DNA from: an uncultured Lachnospiraceae bacterium
Lineage (GTDB): Bacteria; Bacillota; Clostridia; Lachnospirales; Lachnospiraceae
NCBI GenBank assembly: GCA_945919795.1
Contig: CAMEJJ010000009.1
Coordinates: 53,346 to 117,345 of the forward strand
Direction: 5' to 3'
DNA: 64,000 bases
Positions 28,601-36,755 of this stretch are shown here, piece after piece. The position numbers and the translations under genes are program-made. Position 1 is the first letter of the stretch. Every line of letters starts with the position of its first letter. Below the pieces are notes generated by a model. It saw only the letters and a program-made list of their open reading frames with translations. It was not told the origin of the DNA and made no database searches.

Positions 28601-31600
28601 GAATCGATCTTTCGAAGTATCATCCAATTTAGCTAAGCATTGACTCACTTTATCAGGTACCAACGCAGTTCCAGATTTAACCCAGCAGTCCATACAATAA
28701 GCAGTAAACTGTCTTGCAAGTACTGCGGATGCCTTAAGGAATACCTTTGGAGGTTCAACAGCCCCAGCAATCATTTCCATCGGATCCTGATAGAAGTAAA
28801 GATCATGAGGTCTAGCATTAGCAATTGCAACAGTTAATGCATTACCATCTTTACGTCCACCACGTCCTGCTCTTTGGGCATAGTTTGCCTGTGCTGGTGG
28901 AATAGAACTAAGGATAACCGTAGACAAGTCTCCAATATCAATACCCATTTCAAGAGTAGGTGTACAAGACAGAAGATTTGGATCCCATGGTTTTTGCTTG
29001 TCCTTGGATTTTTTGAATTCTCGCTCTAAATTTTCGCGATCATCTCGTTCAAGTAAACCTGTATGCTCCTTTGCCACAATACGAACAAGTTCACCCTGAC
29101 TATATAATTTGCCGTAAAAATCCAGACCTTTATCTTCTGCGATATGCATATGACCGTTGCAATCATGCCTTGTACAACATGCACCGTCAAAGAATTCTGC
29201 ATCCGACTCTGACATAGATATTTGGGTGCCACACTCATCACAAACAAGCTGCTTAACTTTGCTTGTTACCCTGCATTTTTCAGGATTAATTGACCAAACA
29301 TCTACGTTATCCGGAGTTTCAACCTTATCCAAAACTCCTACTTTGGTGAGTTCCTCAAGAATAATCTTCATGATATCAGCGGCATCCGAATCCAGTGAAA
29401 ACATTGGAAGATACTTATTAATCCACTTTGAATACCATGACTTGCTCCCAATACCATCAAATCCCTTCAGTTTCTTAGATCCACGATTGATGGCAACGAA
29501 CTTAGGAACATTAAGACCTCTGTTTACTCCAGGAAGCCATTTTTTACGTTCATTAGAAAGATGATAATAGTTGGCTCCATTATTAATGAATTGCTCAAAA
29601 GCATAGTAAGTAAAGGCACCATTTGTTTTCATCTGATATAAAACACCTAGTACCATTCTTGTAAAAGTTTCTACATCTGCACTCTGTAATCTACCTACTT
29701 CGTTTGCAACCCTTTCCATTATTCCTGGAATTGCTCTTTCGTATTCGAAAGAGAGTACCGAACAGCCCGCCTTTTCAAGAGTTCTTCCGATTCTTGAAAG
29801 GATTCCGTACTCCATGAGAATTTCATATTTAAATCTCTGCTCTACAAAACTTAACAATGTGGCTGAGTCTTCATCTTTACGAAGTGTGCCTTCATTACAC
29901 ATTCTCTCGTATGCACGCATCCACGTAAGATTTGCAGGTATAAAATTGGCAACAAAATAATCGTCACCAAGATAATTCTTCCAGTAAGAAACAACTCTCT
30001 GAATAAACTCATCAAAGGAATACTCTTCAGAATCAATGTTAATAAACTGAGTTATTGCCGTTCTAAGTCCAAACTTCCAGGTCCTTGAATTGTAGAATCC
30101 TGCATGATGAGCAGCATCCTGAACATTATCAGTAAATGCTAAAAGTTTCTTATCATCATTAAACTTTGACGCATACAGCTCCGATATTCCTGCACTTATA
30201 GCAGTTGCACTTCTTAAACCTATAAGAGACATTGTTCCTTTACCATTACAAAACGGACACTTATAAGCCTTAGAATTGCTTCTACCTTCAATCTTTAAAT
30301 CTGGTACCCAAATAGGAATTGTTTTATGGCCATTTGAACAAAGAGTTCTGTTTGGCTCATCAAACATAATCTCCATACATTCAGGACATAATCTCATACG
30401 ATTATTAAGATTAAATGCCTCTTCGCCTTCCTTATGTGGGAACATTATTCTCACCTTGGAGTCCCCGGAGAAGAATGCGTTATAAAACGCCCTAATGTCT
30501 CTTATTTCTACGCTGCCATTATCCTCTACAGATGCCCAACCGGTCTGACCGCACTCACGGCAATTGATTACTGGCAAGTAATGTTTTGCCTGATGTTCAT
30601 TAAGATCTGTTGAAAGCGCATATTTAATATCCTTCTCTGCTACTTCACCAACAAGTCTTCTTAACTCTCGCATCCATACCTGAACTTGAACATTTAAAAA
30701 CGGACGAAGTTTTCCCGATGATGTTCTAGTTCTAGCATGCGAAATCAAAGCATAAAGTGCATCGATAACGATACATGCAAGTTCTTCACCCAATTCACCC
30801 AATAACGGAAATCGCTTAATCAAGTTTTCATATGCAAAAGAATTCTGCATATATGAGCCCTTAGCTTCCGCAATAATACTCTGCGTAAAGTTGTGATGCA
30901 TAAGCTTCTTTCCAAGTTCGACCCTTGCATCATCACTCATGATATTGGCGATTGCTGTACCATCTTCTAGCCAGCACTCTGCCGCAGTATAAAGATACTC
31001 TTTTTCATCTTCTCCAGAAGATAATTCCTTTACTAGAAGAGCTTCATCTCTTGATGGTATTTTATAATCAGTTACATCATATCCAGCAAAGAACTCTTCC
31101 GAAGACAAACGATCCTCAGTAACTACTGCATCCTCATCAAATATTTCCCCAAATACATCTGATGCATACTCTCGAATGCTCTTTGCACTATCTTTTGCAC
31201 CCATTGTTGCAGAAGTTCCGATGCAACAGATTTGTCCAGGTAGCACATTAAGTCGTGCTTTTAATCTTCTAAGAAGGCACGCCAAATCTGTTCCTTGAGC
31301 TCCATCAAAAGTATGAAGTTCATCAACAGCAATATACTTCAATGTATCCGGAAGATTATTCTTCCATAGTTCAGCATCCTTAGGTCTAACTAAAAGGTAA
31401 TCCAACATCTTGTAGTTAGTCATAAGAATATCTGGCGGTGCAGCAAGAAGCGTCTCATGATCTGTGATTACTTTGTCCGGGAGCATCATCTTTGCAGATG
31501 AATGCTCCTGTCCGCCAACATACATTCCAACACGAATTCCAGCAGACTTGAGCTCTTCACTACCATCAACCAGCTCTGCAATACGCTTCGCCTGATCTGA

Positions 31601-32008
31601 AGCCAAAGCATTCATTGGGTAAATAATCAACGCCTTAATTCCCTTTTCCCCACGATGCTTATAGCAGTATTCAAGAATAGGATAAAGGAAACACTCTGTT
31701 TTACCTGAACCAGTTCCTGTAGCAATTAACGTAGATCTACCATCTTCTCCTGTAAGACGTTCAAAGGCTCTTTGCTGATGAACATACGGACTAAATGGCT
31801 GATGAATCGCCTCAAATATGTTTTTATTACCCTCGTAAACACGGAAAGGCAGCCGCACTGCAACATATGGTTCATGAAACACTGCATCTTTTGTATTTAA
31901 CATATTCCTAATAGACCCTTTAAATATTGGGTTTGTTATAGGAAATGATGTATCAATATAGTCAATCAGGCCTTCCTGATATTGTCTTGCAAGAATTGAT
32001 GGTAACAT
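25658..32008 (-). CDS. Giant SF2 helicase with DUF1998 and C-terminal Vsr-like region (DrmAB/DruE-like)
   Basis: Start at the ATG at 32008 after GGAGG, giving 2116 residues; an earlier TTG at 32023 lies in the ribosome site. A DEAD-like core has Walker A GTGSGKT (98-104), a VDELH motif II near 225, and helicase lobe 2 with SCTPTLEMGIDIGDL and QRAGRGGR near 1000. Several zinc knuckles follow (CRECGQ, CPECME, CPFCNGKG, CPNCSHA). A DUF1998/MZB segment has VPGGTGYL and GCYKCLYAYR near 1650. After that SRPDFVIRP and IAVFTDGYYYHKD suggest a Vsr/DUF559-like nuclease. This layout matches a fusion of DISARM DrmA with DrmB, or Druantia DruE. Which one is closer needs a tree. Confidence 0.8.
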   Translation of the reverse strand: MLPSILARQYQEGLIDYIDTSFPITNPIFKGSIRNMLNTKDAVFHEPYVAVRLPFRVYEGNKNIFEAIHQPFSPYVHQQRAFERLTGEDGRSTLIATGTGSGKTECFLYPILEYCYKHRGEKGIKALIIYPMNALASDQAKRIAELVDGSEELKSAGIRVGMYVGGQEHSSAKMMLPDKVITDHETLLAAPPDILMTNYKMLDYLLVRPKDAELWKNNLPDTLKYIAVDELHTFDGAQGTDLACLLRRLKARLNVLPGQICCIGTSATMGAKDSAKSIREYASDVFGEIFDEDAVVTEDRLSSEEFFAGYDVTDYKIPSRDEALLVKELSSGEDEKEYLYTAAECWLEDGTAIANIMSDDARVELGKKLMHHNFTQSIIAEAKGSYMQNSFAYENLIKRFPLLGELGEELACIVIDALYALISHARTRTSSGKLRPFLNVQVQVWMRELRRLVGEVAEKDIKYALSTDLNEHQAKHYLPVINCRECGQTGWASVEDNGSVEIRDIRAFYNAFFSGDSKVRIMFPHKEGEEAFNLNNRMRLCPECMEIMFDEPNRTLCSNGHKTIPIWVPDLKIEGRSNSKAYKCPFCNGKGTMSLIGLRSATAISAGISELYASKFNDDKKLLAFTDNVQDAAHHAGFYNSRTWKFGLRTAITQFINIDSEEYSFDEFIQRVVSYWKNYLGDDYFVANFIPANLTWMRAYERMCNEGTLRKDEDSATLLSFVEQRFKYEILMEYGILSRIGRTLEKAGCSVLSFEYERAIPGIMERVANEVGRLQSADVETFTRMVLGVLYQMKTNGAFTYYAFEQFINNGANYYHLSNERKKWLPGVNRGLNVPKFVAINRGSKKLKGFDGIGSKSWYSKWINKYLPMFSLDSDAADIMKIILEELTKVGVLDKVETPDNVDVWSINPEKCRVTSKVKQLVCDECGTQISMSESDAEFFDGACCTRHDCNGHMHIAEDKGLDFYGKLYSQGELVRIVAKEHTGLLERDDRENLEREFKKSKDKQKPWDPNLLSCTPTLEMGIDIGDLSTVILSSIPPAQANYAQRAGRGGRKDGNALTVAIANARPHDLYFYQDPMEMIAGAVEPPKVFLKASAVLARQFTAYCMDCWVKSGTALVPDKVSQCLAKLDDTSKDRFPNNFLYYVQNNMAKLVRMFIQTFSVNPGNGDGLDENSIKDIKAFAMGEGTTNSPMHIKIYNEFYDLKKQRDGIQSSIKELNKMIKALEDKPQDSSYDEQIKELKAERAAWTSVVAKINEKNVFNFLSDAGLLPNYAFPEAGIVLKAVLTRVEKDENDREKNKYESTTYEYNRSASSAISEFAPLNSFYAGGHKLTIDQVDINTAKVEPWRLCPNCSHASIEDSSTPAHVCPKCGNPGWADAGQVRSMFKVQMVYSNMKEEESQIGDDSEDRASMFYDKELLVEVDEDKDVIQAFEMDNKEFKWGYEFLQKATMREINFGEQSITGDKLLVAGHEGVRKGFTICKYCGKIQVQGEKPKHSRFCKMVKDNTIVTDPFEECLFLYREFETEALRLLIPATTMDATNVRVESFVAAFMLGMKKKFGNVDHLRATVSEVPVPEADYRKQYLVIYDSVPGGTGYLKQLMNEENGIIDVFEGALETMEHCSCNDDPQKDGCYKCLYAYRQSQHIGEISRDSAITLLKTILSGKENRTEIKKLAQVDTNHLFDSELEREFVGAFEKMSTAERPIRIHKTLVNEKEGYSLQVGESLWTIEPQVDFDASMGISVKSRPDFVIRPKRTTGNQKPIAVFTDGYYYHKDIVEEDTLKRMAIMLSGKYRVWSLTYKDVHNVFKSQGDYRTETLNSVKMPSGKVYKPAVKSANAESINPEKENGFELLLDYLSIPNAEDLFATHARSFAMSIVDATQMRNQVLYGEWSSKWKAVINAVGSLDDVDDFGQAIFGTWRPRQDMGNIDVLAEVSLAEMTGMRMGAPLKVVAIIDDMPDSRTDKYEPDWNGFWHFVNVMQFNSTAIFLSKLGMSKAIYSNLGTIIAEDDAPEVTSSTDIVVDEKWNDIMDDFIDDIAITCATEMHNNGIPAPSVVGFELSDESSGATIAEAEMAWEDKKIAWLLPEQEEYADVFKGKGWTVLLSSEEININVFGGTVNE

Positions 32009-32026
32009 CTTGCCTTCCTCCAATCA

Positions 32027-35000
32027 TTATACGTTTCTTTCTAATTCTTCCCAGACTTCACGATAGTCATCTTCTCTTAATGTTCGAACGTACGGAGCAT
32101 AATACTTTATAACTCTATTTTCATTTTTTCCAGTAGTATCCTCCTGGTATTCCTTTTCAATAAATCCATCGATATTCTTTGATGACTTTTCCCATAATGT
32201 TCTGTCAACGCCAATACCTGTTTGTCCTTTATTTATTGTAAATACTATCTTTCCTTCTGAATCATACCAGGTATCCTCTTCATAATTTTTATGAACAGGG
32301 AACTGAACCTTATAAAGAGTTATGAGGTGTTGCAATTCTAATCCCAATGCTTTTGCCACCAAAACATCAATTTCAAGTAACAATTCTCTTCTCTCATAAT
32401 CACTTAATCGCAAAGAAGTATCTAATGTGCCAGACAATGCTTCAAAGATATTACGAGACAGTAGATTACTTTTTCGAAGCCACCTGTCATTATTAAATTC
32501 CGACAAATAATTTTCTTCCCATAGCTTTTTATAAAACGTCGTTTGACAATTCAATAGCATGGTTCTACATATGATCATTGCATCATATTTACTATTTGGA
32601 ACAGGAAGCATATTTGCAGTATCATTCCTGAAATTACTTTTTCCAAGAGCCCTAACAAAATAATCATATGGTAACGAATTCATCAATCCATTAACAAATA
32701 TCGTATCCTTGGAGTTCTTAAAACACATACCAAAAACACCGTTAATATGAGCCGTTTGGGGAGGAATAATCGCTGACATTAACGTTCTTTCTTGATTTAA
32801 GCCAAGCATTTTTCGTGTAGCAATCCTGTACTCATCAATATACTTTGTTCCCCACTCGGTCATCTGACTTTCAACGATGTCATCCGTTCTATGTGTTACG
32901 ATATAATTTGTTCTCTGAATATAATCTTCAGGTATATAATCTAAATAAATTCTATCGAAATCAGCCTTTTCTTTACACTCTCTTCTAGGAGTTTTAAATA
33001 ACGGATTTCCAATAGATATATGAGGACCTGAATACACAAATTTAGATAAATCCTCCGGAAACGTCGTGCACCGCTCTATAAGTCCAGCTTTTTGAGCATT
33101 TGTCTCATCATACATTTGCGACATGCAGACATTTCTTCCATAATCACGAATGCGTTTATCTATTTTGGCATACTTTGTAAGGACCTCCATTAATTCATTT
33201 ATGTATACTCGCGGCAAACGCGTTTCCATGTATTTTGACGGATCATCGTAGACTGAAGCTATAGCTAGTAATTCCTCATCACCGATTCTAACAACTCTAT
33301 GAGAATGTCCTTTAATATTCCACCTATTATCATCAGTCTTAATCCCCGGTATATCTCCATCTTCGCCACAATACGAATCATCAATTGTGTATGGATCAAA
33401 TAAATTACATATCTGATCAAAATAATTAGATACAGAATTTCCGTAAACATTCAAACTATAAATACCCGTATCACTTACTTCTTTAAATAAAAGTTTTTCG
33501 TTAACAAATTGAAAATGATACCGCAACTTAGGATAAATGCATTTTCTTAATTTGCCCCCATTAGGATCGTCAAAAATTCCATCTGGATGAACAAACGCAA
33601 AACTACCATTCTCATTAACACAATCAATAGCTAATGGTAAAAAGCATTTATACAAATTCGTTTGCTGCCCCTCTAGCAAAGGATAATTCGCCAAAGAATT
33701 CAAAAAGTTCTGCTGACCAGAAACCTCTTCATACTCACTTAGATATCCCCTTTTAATACTTATATTTTCAAATACTTCATCACGCTTTGCTGTCATCTGC
33801 TTTGCTGAGTATTTCTTAATTGCAAATAATGGCTCTGCATCTGATAAATAGCCAGTCTCATTCCATGCTAGCTTTATCCATGGAGGATTACCTATAGTCA
33901 AATCAAAACCTCCATTTTGTTCAAATACATCCGCAAATTCTAGTTCCCAATGGTGAAAACGTTGTTTCTCAGCTATTCTATTTGCAATTGCAAGTCTTTC
34001 GCTTCGCTCTCTCAGATTATCAAGGCATACCTCACCCAAATCTGCATACTGAGCTTTAAACTCAAGTGCAAGTTGATCACCTTCTGTAACATATCTCAGT
34101 CCAGAACCATCCTCTTCAAACTTAAAAACCATCTGACCACTTGAATTAACATTTACTGCACGTATATTACCTTCAAGAATCAATGACATATCAAAGAAAA
34201 ACTCCTGTCTTGATGGCAATAAATCTGCCTTATCAATCGGCCAGAACCAAAGCGCACACCAATAATCCATAGCAGCTTTTAAACGTGCATATGGTCCAGC
34301 ATTCTGTGCTTCTTCAGACTTAAATAATTTTCTATAAATCGCATCTTTTTCTCGTATAGACTTATGCGATCCCTCACCATTCTCCTCATGACCATATACG
34401 CTCAGTGGCTCATAGGTTGCTTTTTCAATCTTTTTACGTTCATCTGCAGTAAGTTTCCATAACTTATCAATGCTCTCCGACAATCTAAGAACTGTTTTTA
34501 ATTCATCTTCTTCAAATTTAGATGTAAATTCTTTATTCCACGCTTTAAGCTTTTTAATATTCTCCGTTTCAATCCCCTTTATGACTTTATCGGTATAGTC
34601 AGCCATTCCCGGATCTCCCAAAAGAAAATGATATATCTCTTTAGTATGCTCATGCTGACCCTTCTTAGTACGTTCTTCTCCCGGCATGATTCTTCTAGGA
34701 GCTTTATCGTACCATTTACCAGACTCTAAAGCAGATTGTGAATATACTTGTCTTCTCGCGCCAATAAGAGAATTACCATTTACAAGTTGAGTACCAAACC
34801 ATGGCACATAAGCGCCTTTATAAATGGTATTTAACCATAACGAAACCTCCGCTAACTCAACAGCTACCGGATTCAAATCGCAACCATATACATTTCTATC
34901 TGCGATAAACATTTTTACTTTCTGCAACTCTTCAAAACGTTTATCGTAACTTATTGTCTCTCCAAGCTCTTCCTGTTTCTTTTTAAGATATGCTTCTGCA

Positions 35001-36754
35001 AGCTGATTAATGGCTTCATTTAAGAATGCAGCACTACCCATCGCAGGCTCACACACTGTCAGATGTAGGATTTCATCAGCAGTCTTATCTTTCAAAAGTT
35101 CTTTAAGGGCATACTTAACAAGGCACTTAGTAAGCACCTCAGGAGTATAGTATGATGCAGACTTCTCACGTTCTCTTCCAGCAAGTCGATAAATAAAGGT
35201 TCCCTTCTCATACATTCGAAGCTGCCCTTTTTTCTCTCCTGATTCATAACGAACACGTTCTGTCTTTTCGTCATAATTAACTAATTCATTCTCTTTTACA
35301 AAATATCCAACATCTAGTTCGTTGAATTTATCTCCAGCTCTCTTTACTTCATAAAGATCTTCCTCTGCAATAAAGCCTCTATAGCTAAGAAGGGCCTCAT
35401 AAACAGCACCCATCTGGTTAATACCAAGAGCTGAATAAGATATTCTTCCTCTTCTCTCTTTCGCATTGCTTGGTCTTGAAATACTCATCAGATCAACAAT
35501 CTGAAGCATTGCACAGTTTCTAAGTCTTGCCTTTGTAATAAGCTTTGTGTATTCCGGATCAAAGATGTGTGCCTTCAAAGCTTCAATAGTAAAAGCATCA
35601 TGCATTGATGTTTTTTCTATTGCTTTCTTATACTCTTCTAAGTTTTCCGGATAACCAAAGTATGTCATATGGAAGAGTTTCTTAAGCGTGTCATCAATGT
35701 AATATCCCTCTGATAAAGCTTCGCTATCTTCTTTCACTTGATCGCACACATCACGCAGTCCTTCAAGAGAATATCCCTGTACATATGTCTGAGACTTCAT
35801 TGGAGCATAACCAAGTTCCGGTCTTGCCTCGATAAAAAGCATGAAGAGAAAACGATACATATATCTAAGACATTCCAAAGTAAGCTCTGAAGCATCTACA
35901 GGTTTTTCATCCAGATTAATACCCTGTCTTGTTTTCATATCATAGATAACTTCATTTCCCAGTATCTCTATACTTTCTCTTAATGCATACTTGAGTGCAT
36001 CTGAAACACCCGCACTATGTTTATGCGAGTTCTCATCCAATCCATCCAATACAATTGCACCGTCTACTGGGCACAAACTCTCCTTATGAAGAAGAACTGT
36101 CATCGCCATAAAGGTAGATTCTTCATGTCGGCTATAGATATCCTCCATCATAAACTGAAGATATCTTTTCTCATTCCACTTATTTCGATCAATAAGTGCA
36201 ATCTGGTTAATGCCTATGAGTAGAATAAATCTAGGTGCTTCCTCTCCTGCAAAGAAAAGCTTTGCAAGAATCTCATCATTTACAACATCTACAGAAGCAC
36301 CTTCCTCTTCTTCGTCATCGCTTTTTTCAAAAATATATCCGTTAAGAATGTCATCATCTCTTTCTGCAGCAACAGACAAAAAAGCCCATAGCAAAGGAGC
36401 TCCATTTGCCTTGGTAACTTCATGAAAAATAGGCACATTAACTCCGTCTGCAACTTCTTCAGTCACACTGTTGACAGAGCCGTATCCAAGCGCATCTAAA
36501 TAAAGAGTAGCCAGTTCCTGAACCAAAGGCTTACTTACTTCCTCGTTCTTTGACCTAAGGTATCTGTCACGGATGTTGTAATACTGAGTTCTTACATCAC
36601 GAAGTTTCTTCCATGGCAATACTATTTCTTCAGTCTTTTCTTTTTCCTTCCACTTCTTTATCGTATCTTCAGCATTGTCCTGAAAAATAGAAGTGAAGTA
36701 ATGGTTTGTGTAGTATTCATTTTTATTTTCAATTCCGGTTAGAATCATTTCCAT
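32027..36754 (-). CDS. Giant N6-adenine DNA methyltransferase, DrmMI/PglX-like
   Basis: A 1575-residue protein starting at 36754 after CAGGAG, two bases from the previous stop. The methylase core has an SAM-binding motif VCEPAMGSAAFL (near 569-577) preceded by SASYYTPEVLTKCLV, then DLNPVAVELAEVSLWL, and the catalytic NPPW at 956-959. The N-terminal 500 residues and the C-terminal 500 (probable target recognition) match the plan of Eco57I/PglX-type enzymes and the class 1 DISARM methylase. It probably marks host DNA so that the helicase/nuclease proteins spare it. The lack of a separate specificity subunit means it recognises its site itself. Confidence 0.85.
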   Translation of the reverse strand: MEMILTGIENKNEYYTNHYFTSIFQDNAEDTIKKWKEKEKTEEIVLPWKKLRDVRTQYYNIRDRYLRSKNEEVSKPLVQELATLYLDALGYGSVNSVTEEVADGVNVPIFHEVTKANGAPLLWAFLSVAAERDDDILNGYIFEKSDDEEEEGASVDVVNDEILAKLFFAGEEAPRFILLIGINQIALIDRNKWNEKRYLQFMMEDIYSRHEESTFMAMTVLLHKESLCPVDGAIVLDGLDENSHKHSAGVSDALKYALRESIEILGNEVIYDMKTRQGINLDEKPVDASELTLECLRYMYRFLFMLFIEARPELGYAPMKSQTYVQGYSLEGLRDVCDQVKEDSEALSEGYYIDDTLKKLFHMTYFGYPENLEEYKKAIEKTSMHDAFTIEALKAHIFDPEYTKLITKARLRNCAMLQIVDLMSISRPSNAKERRGRISYSALGINQMGAVYEALLSYRGFIAEEDLYEVKRAGDKFNELDVGYFVKENELVNYDEKTERVRYESGEKKGQLRMYEKGTFIYRLAGREREKSASYYTPEVLTKCLVKYALKELLKDKTADEILHLTVCEPAMGSAAFLNEAINQLAEAYLKKKQEELGETISYDKRFEELQKVKMFIADRNVYGCDLNPVAVELAEVSLWLNTIYKGAYVPWFGTQLVNGNSLIGARRQVYSQSALESGKWYDKAPRRIMPGEERTKKGQHEHTKEIYHFLLGDPGMADYTDKVIKGIETENIKKLKAWNKEFTSKFEEDELKTVLRLSESIDKLWKLTADERKKIEKATYEPLSVYGHEENGEGSHKSIREKDAIYRKLFKSEEAQNAGPYARLKAAMDYWCALWFWPIDKADLLPSRQEFFFDMSLILEGNIRAVNVNSSGQMVFKFEEDGSGLRYVTEGDQLALEFKAQYADLGEVCLDNLRERSERLAIANRIAEKQRFHHWELEFADVFEQNGGFDLTIGNPPWIKLAWNETGYLSDAEPLFAIKKYSAKQMTAKRDEVFENISIKRGYLSEYEEVSGQQNFLNSLANYPLLEGQQTNLYKCFLPLAIDCVNENGSFAFVHPDGIFDDPNGGKLRKCIYPKLRYHFQFVNEKLLFKEVSDTGIYSLNVYGNSVSNYFDQICNLFDPYTIDDSYCGEDGDIPGIKTDDNRWNIKGHSHRVVRIGDEELLAIASVYDDPSKYMETRLPRVYINELMEVLTKYAKIDKRIRDYGRNVCMSQMYDETNAQKAGLIERCTTFPEDLSKFVYSGPHISIGNPLFKTPRRECKEKADFDRIYLDYIPEDYIQRTNYIVTHRTDDIVESQMTEWGTKYIDEYRIATRKMLGLNQERTLMSAIIPPQTAHINGVFGMCFKNSKDTIFVNGLMNSLPYDYFVRALGKSNFRNDTANMLPVPNSKYDAMIICRTMLLNCQTTFYKKLWEENYLSEFNNDRWLRKSNLLSRNIFEALSGTLDTSLRLSDYERRELLLEIDVLVAKALGLELQHLITLYKVQFPVHKNYEEDTWYDSEGKIVFTINKGQTGIGVDRTLWEKSSKNIDGFIEKEYQEDTTGKNENRVIKYYAPYVRTLREDDYREVWEELERNV

Positions 36755-36755
36755 G

